Shown piece after piece: positions 34,714 to 45,000 of a DNA stretch of 64,000 bases. Source of the DNA: Fulvia fulva (Eukaryota > Ascomycota > Dothideomycetes > Mycosphaerellales > Mycosphaerellaceae); the NCBI RefSeq assembly GCF_020509005.1, contig NC_063012.1:10602001-10666000 (forward strand), in the 5' to 3' direction. The position numbers and the translations under genes were made by a program. How positions within the stretch are numbered: the stretch's first letter is position 1; each line of letters begins with the position of its first letter. Under the pieces are notes generated by a model. That model worked only from the letters and a program-made list of their open reading frames with translations. It searched no databases and was not told where the DNA came from.

Positions 34714-35787
34714 TATATACGGCTATTATACGGCTAGTCCTTACCTATAGTAGCTAAGTATAGTCCTTAGGTAAGAGGGCCTACCTATCGAAGGGACTCG
34801 TCGCGCCGCTAGCGAAGATCTAAAACTAATGCCTAAGGAAGGTTACCGGGGTATACAAGTCGATACTAATAAGGATACTTAAGTACGAGACCGCTATACC
34901 GCCGATCGACCTATATATCTAGGGACTACGGACCTCCTACTTAGGCAAGTCGGCATAGTACCTAGTATAGAAGGTCATCGCTAGTATAGTCGTAAGGGCC
35001 CGCGAATTAGTACTAGCGTATAAGGGCATTCGACCCGGAAACGAGCCGAACTACCGGGTAAGGGACGAATAGCTAGCAATATAATAGGAAGGTAAGGAAT
35101 TGTTTATAGAGCAACTATAGAAAGAGAGGTAGAATAACTAGGCTATAGGGTATAGTAGACGCCCTTAGCTAGCGGGACAACCTAAGGAATAGTTAGCTAC
35201 GAAATCCGCGGTCAAGTACCCCCCGAAGCTTATCTACTACCGCCTTATAAGGGTATAGAGTAGTATAGTAACCTAACTACGAAGCGAACATATCGGCCTC
35301 TAGGGGTACCTATTATAGAGGAAGGTTCTAGGATATACGAATACTAGCTACCCCTACGGCTATCGCTCCTAGAACGTACGGCACGTACTCCTCGTCTATC
35401 CGAGATAGTCGCTAGGAAGGGGGGAGTAGATAGTAAAGGCGAGGAACCGGACGATTAGGGCACTTCTTAATAACGCTAAGGACCTACGGCGTATTACGAA
35501 CTAGATACTAGAGAAGGGCTGGCTAGAACAGTACCGCCTAGTAGGAGTAGTGTAGGAAGAGAGGATACGACGTAGCGCGACGAGACCGGCTAGGAGCGGG
35601 GGCTAACGGGGTAGTAATATAGACAACGTACGTTCAGAGGGAAAGCTAATCTAGATAAGGAGTAGTCGGGGGCGGGAAGGGTTTTTACCTATTCGGGTTT
35701 CCCTTTGTATATAATAATAGATATATACCTATATAGGCCGGGGAGGGTCCTAGAATAGGGGAATAACAAATCTATCTATCTATCTAT
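34714..35787 (+). mobile_element. L2b: 5'-truncated LINE copy behind L2
   Basis: About 1.07 kb matching the 3' end of L1 from roughly 18530 onward (first bases ATATACGGCTATTATACGG). It has its own (ATCT)n tail at 35770-35787 and starts right at the tail of L2. It contains only the C-terminal part of ORF2 and the 3' untranslated region. Confidence 0.88.
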
Positions 35788-35865
35788 TTCTTAACGGCTT
35801 CATTCTCCTTCTCGGCTAGTCCGTATAGCTTTCGGTATAGCGGTTATTAAGGTCTACTAGATTTA
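35788..35865 (-). pseudogene. Short inverted gypsy fragment (segment before the reverse transcriptase)
   Basis: These 78 bp lie between the tails of L2b and L3. Read on the minus strand they give P-L-Y-R-K-L-Y-G-L-A-E-K-E-N-E-A-V-K-K, which resembles the stretch upstream of gypsy reverse transcriptases. That stretch is missing between the two G4 halves on the + strand. It may mark an inversion breakpoint (see findings). Confidence 0.45.
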
Positions 35866-35929
35866 ATAGATAGATAGATTTGTTATTCCCCTATTCTAGG
35901 ACCCTATCCGGTCTATATAGGTATATATC

Positions 35930-36372
35930 TGTCATGGTCTCCCCACAGAGTGTACAGAAGGTGGGGACAGAAGAGCCTCAGAGCGCTCAGAAGTCGTCAA
36001 GAAGTGACAGTCCAGCTTGGTGTGTGAACGCCAAGAATCACATGCCCCGCAACATTCACTACGGGACCCAGCCCTCCAGATTCACCCCTCTACCAAACCT
36101 TGAAGCACGTGGAAGACTCGGAACGTAGGGCAGGTTGGAATAAGGTTTTGAGCAAAGCTGCTAAGCGCGGCTTCGTACGGGTTAGCCCTGTTGATGCGGG
36201 GACACGCACTCGCGAGGGTCGCGTATAAATATCTGGCCTTCCCCAGGCCTCTCTTGCTTTCTTCGTCTTTTGTTTTGTGTAGCAATCATACCATACCCTT
36301 TTGCATCTGCACTTCGCACCTGCATTCTCGCTTTCACCCTTACATCTCACAGGCCAGGCTCTCGCCCTGACA
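35930..36372 (+). repeat. G0 5' LTR, 443 bp
   Basis: It is bounded by TGTCATGGTCTCC and CGCCCTGACA. It matches the 3' LTR at all positions I compared except 36176 (T, against C at 41870). It drives the element (TATA box at 36224). Confidence 0.95.
36224..36231 (+). promoter_or_regulatory. G0 LTR TATA box
   Basis: TATAAATA lies in the 5' LTR, 191 bp before the gag ATG. The same box occurs at 41918 in the 3' LTR and, reversed, in the G2 and G3 LTRs, unmutated because it has no CpA/TpG. A start site some 30-40 nt downstream would fall near the tract GTCTTTTGT (36265-36273). Confidence 0.65.
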
Positions 36373-36374
36373 TC

Positions 36375-36383
36375 ACAAAAGAC
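36375..36383 (+). promoter_or_regulatory. G0 candidate primer site, self-priming type
   Basis: ACAAAAGAC starts two bases after the 5' LTR. It is the exact complement of GTCTTTTGT at 36265-36273, just downstream of where transcription should start. I could not match the site to a tRNA 3' end. Tf1-like fungal chromoviruses are known to prime from their own mRNA 5' end in this way. Confidence 0.4.
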
Positions 36384-36414
36384 CAACAAACCGTCAACCA
36401 CTCGAGTCATCCTC

Positions 36415-37575
36415 ATGGGTGACCACGCCACCGATAGAGGTGTCAACCTCGACAACCAAGACACTCCATTCCACTTCAGTGAGTGGACTGACATCCCCTT
36501 CTCGAACGCCGCTGCCTTCGGTGCCTGGGCAAACGCCAACCCCGACACCGCCTACGCTCTCATCAACCGCACCGTCTCCTCTTTCCGCGAGACCGCCCAG
36601 CAGGTCGAGCAAGCAAACAACCAAGCAACATACCTTCAAGGTATTGTGAACACCTTCCAGAACCTCGCCCCGCACGCCGACGACAACCGCCGCCAGCACT
36701 TCTCCAAGAAGGTCAACGACCCAGACGAGTTCGACGGCAACAAGAGCAAGTTTGAGGCATTTGAGACACAGCTCACCATCAAGCTGTTGGCTAATGCCGA
36801 CCACTTTCCGCAAGAGAAGGACAAAGTCACGTACGTCTTCTCCCTCCTTCGGGGAGACGCCGCGGCTCAGGTACAACACTACATCGACAACGCCACGCAG
36901 ACTATCGGCTGCCCGGACGTCCTCACCTTGATGCAGGACCTCCGTGCTGCCTTTGGTGATCCAGACCGTAGAGCCACCGCCCAGAACGCCATCCACAACC
37001 TCCTCCAGAAGAACAAGAGCTTCGCCGAGTACCTCGCGGCCTTCAACCGCGACATCGGGTTCACCGGCTACAACGAAGAGACCAAGAAGAGCACTCTCCG
37101 CCGTGGTTTGTCAGCAGAGCTTCTTCGAGCCCTCGAGGACAAGGACGTCGGTGCTATGAGCTTCCGTGAGCTCGTCGAGACCTGCCAGCGCCTCGACTCC
37201 AACATGAAACACACCGCCTCTCTCCTCGCTTCCCGTTCTCAAGGTCGTCAGCCTCGTGGTCCCGGAAGCCACTTCGCTGCTCCACTAGGCGCCGCCGCTC
37301 CTACGGCTCTCCCTCCCGTCTCTGTAGGTGACGCTATGGATCTCAGCGCTGGTGCCGCCGTCCCTCGAGTCCAGGGCCTCGTCAACGGTAAGCTCACTCC
37401 CGAAGAGAAGCTTCGCCGTCGCCAGGCCGGACTCTGCACCTACTGCGGCGGTCCAGGCCACATCGCAGCCAACTGTCCGCAGCTCGCTGCTCGTAACGCC
37501 CGCAACCCGGTTCGCGGCGCTGTCGGCGCTATCGAGCCTGCTCCTGCTGCTCCCGCTGAGCAGGAAAAAGCCTAG
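36415..37575 (+). CDS. G0 Gag, 386 residues
   Basis: This is the structural protein that forms the particle and binds the RNA. The start is the ATG at 36415, 42 nt after the LTR; the frame is open further upstream into the LTR, but that part is not needed. Residues about 100-290 form a typical retrotransposon gag helical core (F-x-Q-E-K-D-K-V near residue 130; F-A-E-Y near 203). An Arg/Gly/Ala/Pro-rich linker follows. One canonical CCHC zinc knuckle is present: C341-x2-C344-x4-H349-x4-C354. The frame ends TAG at 37573-37575, and pol follows in the -1 frame. Confidence 0.92.
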   Translation: MGDHATDRGVNLDNQDTPFHFSEWTDIPFSNAAAFGAWANANPDTAYALINRTVSSFRETAQQVEQANNQATYLQGIVNTFQNLAPHADDNRRQHFSKKVNDPDEFDGNKSKFEAFETQLTIKLLANADHFPQEKDKVTYVFSLLRGDAAAQVQHYIDNATQTIGCPDVLTLMQDLRAAFGDPDRRATAQNAIHNLLQKNKSFAEYLAAFNRDIGFTGYNEETKKSTLRRGLSAELLRALEDKDVGAMSFRELVETCQRLDSNMKHTASLLASRSQGRQPRGPGSHFAAPLGAAAPTALPPVSVGDAMDLSAGAAVPRVQGLVNGKLTPEEKLRRRQAGLCTYCGGPGHIAANCPQLAARNARNPVRGAVGAIEPAPAAPAEQEKA

Positions 37576-40500
37576 GTCTTCCTCATCGACGCGATGAAGA
37601 CCAAGAACAACGTTTACCGAAAGTGAAGAGAGGAAAGAAGTTGAGGATCAATACAGCACAGCTAGACCTGTACGACGAGACGGGCAAGGACCACGCTTGC
37701 AAACCGTTCGTCACGAATGTAAATATCGGCTCAAAGAAACTCTCTTCTTCCAATCTCACTCTCATGGACACTGGCGCACTAGGCGAGTCTTTTATGGACT
37801 ATAAACTCGCGACCTCTCTCAACCTCGAACCCCAGGAACTGAAGTACCCTCGCACCCTTGAACTCTTTGACGGCACGGAGACTACCACTGGTAAGATTAC
37901 TCATGTTGTACACACGTCAATCACCCTCGGAGGCAAGCGTATGTCGATCACCAGCTTCCTTACGTCCCTACCGCATCAGAAGTTTATCCTCGGCCTCCCC
38001 TGGTTCAGACGACACCGACCTATCATCGACTGGACTTCCCTTACTGTCAGCTTCCCTCCAGAAGTTCCTCCGGCACCTCCGCCTTCTCCGCCGCCTCAGC
38101 GCGGTCCTGAGTATACCAAGATCTTCCAGGTGAACGCCGCTGCCTTCACCACTGCTGCTAAGCAGCCCAAAGCTCAAGTCTTCGCCGCCTCTCTCCGCGA
38201 TATCGACATCGCCCTCGAGAAGCTCGACAAGAAGCGTACACCTACCGACCCTGCTACGAAGGTCCCTCCTTGGGCACACCACATCCTCCACGTATTCGAT
38301 GCTAAAGCCGCAGACGAGCTGCCTCCTCATCGCCCTCACGACCACAAGATTGAGCTAGAAGAAGGTGCAGAGACACCGTTCGGACCGTTATATTCCATGT
38401 CCCGAGAAGAGCTTATCGTCCTCAAGAGATACCTCGAAGAGAACCTAAAGAAGGGGTTCATTCGAGCGAGCCGTTCCAGCGCTGGCAGTCCCGTCATGTT
38501 CGTCAAGAAGCCCGGCGGTGGTCTACGCTTCTGCGTAGACTACCGAGGCTTGAACGCTGTTACAAAGAAGAACCGCTACCCAATACCGTTGATTCAGGAG
38601 ACGCTCGAGCGCCTCTCTAAGGCCAAGTACTTCACCAAGCTCGATGTCATCGCTGCGTTCAACAAGTTACGAATGGCAGAAGGACACGAGTATCTCACAG
38701 CCTTCCGTACTCGCTACGGGCTGTTCGAGTCGCTCGTTATGCCCTTCGGCGTTTGTAACGGGCCTAGTACCTTCCAGAACTTCATTAACGACATCCTTCA
38801 GGAGTTCCTCGATCAGTTCTGCACTGCCTACATCGACGACATCCTAGTCTATAGCGAGACCAAGGAGGAGCACCGCGAGCACGTCTGTAAGGTCCTTCAG
38901 AAGCTCGCAGACGCCGGCTTGCAGCTCGACATCGACAAGTGCGAGTTTGAGAAGACCGAAGTCAAGTTCCTTGGTTTGATCATTACCGCAGACGGCATCA
39001 AGATGGACCAAGAGAAGATCGACGCTATCGTCGAATGGGATGCTCCTACGAACGTCAAAGAGGTCCAGGGTTTCCTAGGCTTTGCCAACTTCTACCGCCG
39101 CTTCATCCACGCATTTTCGGGCGTGGTACGCCCTTTGACGAAGCTCACGCGCAAGGGTGAGAAGTTCGCCTGGACCGACGAATGCCAGGAGGCTTTTGAC
39201 TTGCTCAAAGCGAAGTTTGTTGAGAACCCGCTTCTACGGCACTTCGATTTCGAACTGGAGACCCGTGTAGAGACCGACGCATCCGACGGCGTGGTGGGCG
39301 GTGTCCTGCTACAACGCCGCTCGCCTGAATCCCCCTGGTTACCTGTCGCCTTCCTCTCCAAGAAGATGACCGCCACGGAGTGTAACTACGAGATCTACGA
39401 CAAGGAGCTTCTCGCCATCGTCAAAGCTTTCGAAGAGTGGCGCCCCGAGCTCGAAGGCTCTGCTATGCCCGTCCAAGTAAGCTCCGACCATAAGAACCTC
39501 GTCTACTTTATGAAGAGCAAGCTGCTCAATCGTCGCCAGGCCCGCTGGAGCGAGTTCCTCTCCCGGTTCAACTTCGTGATCTCGTACACGCCCGGCAAGG
39601 CCAACTCGATGGCCGACGCCCTTACCCGCCGCCCTGGTGACTCTCCAGTTGATCGAAGAGGGGGCCGGCAAATCGCAGGGCAACAAGTCATCAAAGAGCA
39701 CAACCTCTCTTCCGAGCTTCGAGAGTACCTATCGAATGGCCAGCCTACGCTCGCCGCTTCCTTTGCTACTCTCGTGCTCGCTCCTGCCTACCTTGACGAG
39801 AGTGACGATGAATCCGAGCCTGAAGAATACGCCTCGGACGCTGAGGACTTGAACGACGATGAAGAGGGCTCAGTAACGACCGACGGCTCATCCGAATCAG
39901 ACTTTGAGGGGTTTGATAATGAGGAGCAGCCCGAAGGCATCATGGCACGAGTACGAACAGCGTACGATGCCGACATAGACGCCCAAGAGTTAGTTCAGGC
40001 CCTTAGATCTGGCGCGAGGACATTCCCGGGCTTCTCGCTGTCCGAGTGCGAGCTCCAGGAAGGTGTCGTCTACTTCCGTAAGAAGCTTTACGTACCGCAG
40101 CCCGAAGGCTCTAATATCCGAGCTGAGATTCTTCAAATCATCCACGACTCCGCCTCTGGGGGTCACCCAGGCGTAGCCAAGACCCACAAGCTCCTCGCTA
40201 GGTATTACTGGTGGCCGCATTCCTGGAAGGACGTCCGCCGCTACGTGCTGAACTGCGCTACTTGCCGAAGAGCCAAAGCTAACCGCCACCGTCCCCACGG
40301 TCTCTTGCACCCTCTCCCGGCTCCTGATCGTCCGTGGAAGCACATCACTATGGACTTTATCACCGATCTTCCTCACGGCAAGACCTTCAGCGGCGTGAAA
40401 GCAAAGGCCCTTCTAGTGATCGTGGACCGTCACTCCAAGGACCGGTACATGATCCCGTGCTGGAGCATGACCGCAAAGGAGACTGCTCGCTTGTTCTACG

Positions 40501-41822
40501 AATTCGTCTGGCGCTTTCAAGGCCTCCCGGATAGCATCACCTCTGACAGAGGCACCCAGTTCATCTCGCACTTCTGGAAGCGTCTGTGTGCTATCCTAGG
40601 CATCAAGCATAACCTCTCGACCAGTTTTCAGCCACAGACCGACGGCCAGACCGAAATTACGAACGCTATCCTCGAGCAGGTCCTTCGTTGCTTCGTCGAC
40701 TACCACCAGAAGGATTGGCCTCAGCATATCCCTGCGGTAGAGTTCGCTACTCGTAACTGGGACTCGGAGACTACTGGCTACTCTCCCTTCTATACTACGA
40801 GAGGTTACCACCCTCGTACAGGCATGGAACCAGAAGAACCTCTCCCGCCTACCGAAGACGCAAACGAGCAAGCAGCAGACGAGTTCGCTACTATGCTCTC
40901 ACAGATCCATGAAGAAGTTCACGACGAGATGGTGTACGCACAAGCAATCTACGAGGATCAAGCCAATCGTCGTCGCCAGCCAGCTCCCGACTACCAAGTA
41001 GGCGATATGGTCTACCTCAACTCCAAGAACATCAAGACAGACCGCCCCTCCAAGAAGCTGAACTGGAAGAACCTAGGTCCTTTTGAGATCACCGAGCGTA
41101 TCAGTTCACACGCCTACCGTCTAGCTCTTCCTGCGAACATAAAGATCCACGACGTCTTCCATCCCGTACGCCTTCGGCCGTCGGCTGAGGACCCATTCCC
41201 GAACCAAAACCAAGACATGCCAGGTCCTCCCGATGAAGTAGAAGTCGACGAGCCTGTTAACCTACCTTCTGACGACTATGCCGTCCGCAAGATCCGGGGA
41301 ATCCGCGTAGAGCCCAACGACGTTGAAGGACTACCGCCGATCAAGTATGAAGTCGAATGGCAAGGTTGCCCTGAGTGGGATACCTCATGGGAACCTATCC
41401 AACATATCATCTTCAATCGTCAAGCAATCGAAGAATACCACGCCCGCGCAGACGGCCCAGAAGTCAACATCGGCAGGCTCTTCGAATCTGAGCTTTTCGA
41501 CGGGGCTTACCAATGGTGTATCGACCATGACATCAGGCCTAGGCCTGGTACTGAAGCTGAACATCCTCGATATGTGGAACTACTACGGCTTCGTAGGAAC
41601 TCAGCTTTGTTCGGGGGGGCTACTGTCATGGTCTCCCCACAGAGTGTACAGAAGGTGGGGACAGAAGAGCCTCAGAGCGCTCAGAAGTCGTCAAGAAGTG
41701 ACAGTCCAGCTTGGTGTGTGAACGCCAAGAATCACATGCCCCGCAACATTCACTACGGGACCCAGCCCTCCAGATTCACCCCTCTACCAAACCTTGAAGC
41801 ACGTGGAAGACTCGGAACGTAG
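37569..41822 (+). CDS. G0 Pol: protease, reverse transcriptase, RNase H, integrase, chromodomain
   Basis: There is no ATG at the start. The frame is -1 to gag and overlaps its end, so expression by frameshifting near AAAAAG (37565-37570) is likely, and the start given is approximate. Residues are counted from the GTG at 37623. Protease: D49-T-G-A. Reverse transcriptase: D341 in F-T-K-L-D, Y403-I-D-D. RNase H: D552 in T-D-A-S-D. Integrase zinc region: H841, H848, C878, C881; core: D911, D975, E1011 (D-x35-E). A G-P-F motif lies near 1150. A chromodomain spans about 1220-1276 (Y-E-V-E-W-Q-G ... T-S-W-E-P). The frame runs 199 nt into the 3' LTR, so the last ~66 residues are LTR-encoded. The order with integrase last and the chromodomain place it in the chromoviruses. 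Confidence 0.94.
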   Translation, partial: SLGLPHRRDEDQEQRLPKVKRGKKLRINTAQLDLYDETGKDHACKPFVTNVNIGSKKLSSSNLTLMDTGALGESFMDYKLATSLNLEPQELKYPRTLELFDGTETTTGKITHVVHTSITLGGKRMSITSFLTSLPHQKFILGLPWFRRHRPIIDWTSLTVSFPPEVPPAPPPSPPPQRGPEYTKIFQVNAAAFTTAAKQPKAQVFAASLRDIDIALEKLDKKRTPTDPATKVPPWAHHILHVFDAKAADELPPHRPHDHKIELEEGAETPFGPLYSMSREELIVLKRYLEENLKKGFIRASRSSAGSPVMFVKKPGGGLRFCVDYRGLNAVTKKNRYPIPLIQETLERLSKAKYFTKLDVIAAFNKLRMAEGHEYLTAFRTRYGLFESLVMPFGVCNGPSTFQNFINDILQEFLDQFCTAYIDDILVYSETKEEHREHVCKVLQKLADAGLQLDIDKCEFEKTEVKFLGLIITADGIKMDQEKIDAIVEWDAPTNVKEVQGFLGFANFYRRFIHAFSGVVRPLTKLTRKGEKFAWTDECQEAFDLLKAKFVENPLLRHFDFELETRVETDASDGVVGGVLLQRRSPESPWLPVAFLSKKMTATECNYEIYDKELLAIVKAFEEWRPELEGSAMPVQVSSDHKNLVYFMKSKLLNRRQARWSEFLSRFNFVISYTPGKANSMADALTRRPGDSPVDRRGGRQIAGQQVIKEHNLSSELREYLSNGQPTLAASFATLVLAPAYLDESDDESEPEEYASDAEDLNDDEEGSVTTDGSSESDFEGFDNEEQPEGIMARVRTAYDADIDAQELVQALRSGARTFPGFSLSECELQEGVVYFRKKLYVPQPEGSNIRAEILQIIHDSASGGHPGVAKTHKLLARYYWWPHSWKDVRRYVLNCATCRRAKANRHRPHGLLHPLPAPDRPWKHITMDFITDLPHGKTFSGVKAKALLVIVDRHSKDRYMIPCWSMTAKETARLFYEFVWRFQGLPDSITSDRGTQFISHFWKRLCAILGIKHNLSTSFQPQTDGQTEITNAILEQVLRCFVDYHQKDWPQHIPAVEFATRNWDSETTGYSPFYTTRGYHPRTGMEPEEPLPPTEDANEQAADEFATMLSQIHEEVHDEMVYAQAIYEDQANRRRQPAPDYQVGDMVYLNSKNIKTDRPSKKLNWKNLGPFEITERISSHAYRLALPANIKIHDVFHPVRLRPSAEDPFPNQNQDMPGPPDEVEVDEPVNLPSDDYAVRKIRGIRVEPNDVEGLPPIKYEVEWQGCPEWDTSWEPIQHIIFNRQAIEEYHARADGPEVNIGRLFESELFDGAYQWCIDHDIRPRPGTEAEHPRYVELLRLRRNSALFGGATVMVSPQSVQKVGTEEPQSAQKSSRSDSPAWCVNAKNHMPRNIHYGTQPSRFTPLPNLEARGRLGT

Positions 41823-42066
41823 GGCAGGTTGGAATAAGGTTTTGAGCAAAGCTGCTAAGCGCGGCTTCGCACGGGTTAGCCCTGTTGATGCGGGGACACG
41901 CACTCGCGAGGGTCGCGTATAAATATCTGGCCTTCCCCAGGCCTCTCTTGCTTTCTTCGTCTTTTGTTTTGTGTAGCAATCATACCATACCCTTTTGCAT
42001 CTGCACTTCGCACCTGCATTCTCGCTTTCACCCTTACATCTCACAGGCCAGGCTCTCGCCCTGACA
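41624..42066 (+). repeat. G0 3' LTR, 443 bp
   Basis: It pairs with 35930-36372, with C at 41870 the only difference seen. It is followed by ATATC (42067-42071), the target duplication. The end of pol (stop at 41820-41822) overlaps it. Confidence 0.95.
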
Positions 42067-45000
42067 ATATCTATTGTTATATACAAAGGGAAACCCGAAT
42101 AGGTGAAAACCCTTCCCGCCCCCGACTACTCCTTATCTAGATTAGCTTTCCCTCTGAACGTACGTAGTCTATATTACTATCCCGTTAGCCCCCGCTCCTA
42201 GCCGGTCTCGTCGCGCTACGTCGTGTCCTCTCTTCCTATACTACTCCTACTAGGCGGTACTGTTCTAGCTAGCCCTTCTCTAGTATCTAGTTCGTAATAC
42301 GCCATAGGTCCTTAGCGTTATTAAGAAGTGCCCTAATCGTCCGGTTCCTCGCCTTTACTATCTACTCCCCCCTTCCTAGCGACTATCTCGGATAGACGAG
42401 GAGTACGTACCGTACGTTCTAGGAGCGATAGCCGTAGGGGTAGCTAGTATTCGTATATCCTAGAACCTTCCTCTATAATAGGTACCCCTAGAGGCCGATA
42501 TGTTCGCTTCGTAGTTAGGTTACTATACTACTCTATACCCTCGTAAGGCGGTAGTAGATAAGCTTCGGGGGGTACTTGACCGCGGATTTCGTAGCTAACT
42601 ATTCCTTAGGTTGTCCCGCTAGCTAAGGGCGTCTACTATGCCCTATAGCCTAGTTGTTCTACCTCTCTTTCTATAGTTGCTCTATAAACGATTTCTTACC
42701 TTCCTATTATATTACTAGCTATTCGTCCCTTACCCGGTAGTTCGGCTCGTTCCCGGGTCGAATACCCTTATACGCTAGTACTAATTCGCGGGCCCTTACG
42801 ACTATACTAGCGATGACCTTCTATACTAGGTACTATGCCGACTTACCTAAGTAGGAGGTCCGTAGTCCCTAGATATATAGGTCGATCGGCGGTATAGCGG
42901 TCTCGTACTTAAGTATCCTTATTAGTATCGACTTGTATACCCCGGTAACCTTCCTTAGGCATTAGTTTTAGATCTTCGCTAGCGGCGCGACGAGTCCCTT
43001 CGATAGGTAGGCCCTCTCGCCTAAGGACTATACTTAGCTACTATAGGTAAGGACTAGCCGTATAATAGCCGTATATAGAAGTCGTAACTACCGGAAGTCC
43101 GCCCCCTATATAGACGTAGTGAGCCTCTAGTATAATGCTATATTCTGTTTAGCTTTCCGTAATATTACCTATACGTACTTCCTCTACCGTAGCGCCGGGT
43201 CTACCTATAGTCCGAGGATCCTAAGCTAATTTGCCGGGTTAGTCGTATGCCCCTATATCTAGAGAGAAGCTTATATATTATAGAACCGTAGCCGGCGCGT
43301 AAAGTGTATTAGATTGTACTTTTCTAGGGCAAACCGAGCCCCGTGCCTCCTAGCCTAGTCCTCGTAGATCTTGTGCTTCTCTTCTAGTAGCCTATAGTTC
43401 TCCTTAGTCGAGGAGGACTACGCTAGGATATTTATGTCGTCTACGAAGCCGCTCGTAGCGGTGTTCTAGGATTCTAGGGCTAGGAGTAGCGTCGCTATAA
43501 AGAAGAGGAACAGAATAGGTACTAGCGTTAAGCCTTACGGGATTCTAGTATAGACTACTTAAAATAGGCTTCTATACTAGCCGACTAGGATCGACGTACT
43601 ACGGTTTTAGAGGTAGGACCGTACGAAGTTGACAAGCCACTTAGGGAGTCCTTTCGACCTTAGGATATAGAGTAGCCGCGGGTATAACACGTAGTCGAAG
43701 GCTCCCGATATGTCTAGGCTAAGTAAGGAAGCCACCTTGTCCCTATTCTTATACTAGATAGCCTTTACCTAAGAGGTGATAAGTTCTATCGCGGATAGCG
43801 TCGATCGCTATAGGCGCGTACCTATCTAGGTGTCCGGGAGTAGGGAGTGTTCCTCTACCGCCTCGGAGAGTCTCGTTATAACTAGCTTCTTAAGCGCCTT
43901 CCTAAGAGTGTTAAGGAGCGTAATTAGACGGTACGACTTTACCTACGTATAGTCTTCCTTTTGCGGCTTACGTAGGACCACTATCGTCGATTATTTAAAA
44001 GCTATCGGGTAGTATCCGGTCTATAGGCAGGCGTTAAAGATCGCTATAGCTACTAGGGCTAGTTGATCTCTACACTTCTTTAGTAGCTCGTTTAGGATCC
44101 TATCCGGCCCCGGGGCTTTCTTCGCCGGTAACTTCCTTAGTATAGCGGCAACTTCTCCCTCGGACACCTCCTATTAGACCGCGATACTAGGGGCTAGGGG
44201 AGTAGAGCTATTTATGTCGCTTAGATTAGCCTCGACTAGGGGCGGGAAGAACTTACTAGCTAGTAGACGCGCCTTGGCCTCGGGGTCGCTAACCGGGCTA
44301 CTAGGCGATTATAGCGCTAGGATAGAGAAGGAGGGGCCCTATATAGGGTCCTATCGGGCCTATTTCGCTAGCTTCTACATCCTCGCTAGCTTGCCGGCGA
44401 TTTCTTCTACTATAGCCCTCTAGCCGACTACTTTCTCCCTCCGTATTATAGCTTTCTTCTATTAGCATGCCTCCCTATATACGTTCTAGGCCTCCTCGCT
44501 ATAGCTACTCGTCTACACCCGGCGGGCTCTCCTTACTTCTCTTACTACCGTAGTGTACTTCGGCGTCTAGTATAGTTTAGACTATGTCGTTAGTTAGGTA
44601 AGCGGAACGTAAAGTAAGGTCGCTTTTCTTATTTCGTCTATTATCCCTTAGACTACCTCGTCTATCTCGTCTTTACTATTATATTACTACTACGCGATCT
44701 AGACTAGCCTCTCGTAGTTATCGAGGTACGCCTAGATATTAGCCTAGTAGGCCTTTCCCTAGTTTAGCTTAGGGGTTCTCGCTAGTATACGTTATATCTA
44801 TATTATAATAGAGGTCCTGACTAGTATATAGTCTAACGACGCCTCGAGTTTATATTCGATCCTATAGTAGGTTACCGTATAGTAGTGGCTATCTAAGATC
44901 TAGGAGAGGTCGATCGTGCCTTAGAGTCCCCCTCTCTTCTAGGTACCTAGGTCCTTCGGGGTATTAAGGGCAATTACGTTGCTCGCTATCAAGTCGAGTA

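Larger units (their letters stand above)
35930..42066 (+). mobile_element. G0: intact-looking Ty3/gypsy chromovirus
   Basis: 6137 bp, with 443-bp LTRs (35930-36372 and 41624-42066) that begin TGTCATGG and end CCCTGACA. The 5-bp target duplication is ATATC. It carries open gag and pol frames, normal CpA content (9 CA in 36421-36480) and a purine-rich tract (CGGGGGGGCTAC) before the 3' LTR. The LTRs differ at a single base (T at 36176, C at 41870). It inserted, in the opposite orientation, into the 3' untranslated part of the already described LINE L3. G2 and G3 are mutated relatives. Confidence 0.96.

Noticed and set aside
36394..36996. Long antisense frame opposite G0 gag, and several opposite pol
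   Set aside because: High-GC third positions of the sense gene keep the antisense frames open; no start context or domain supports them.
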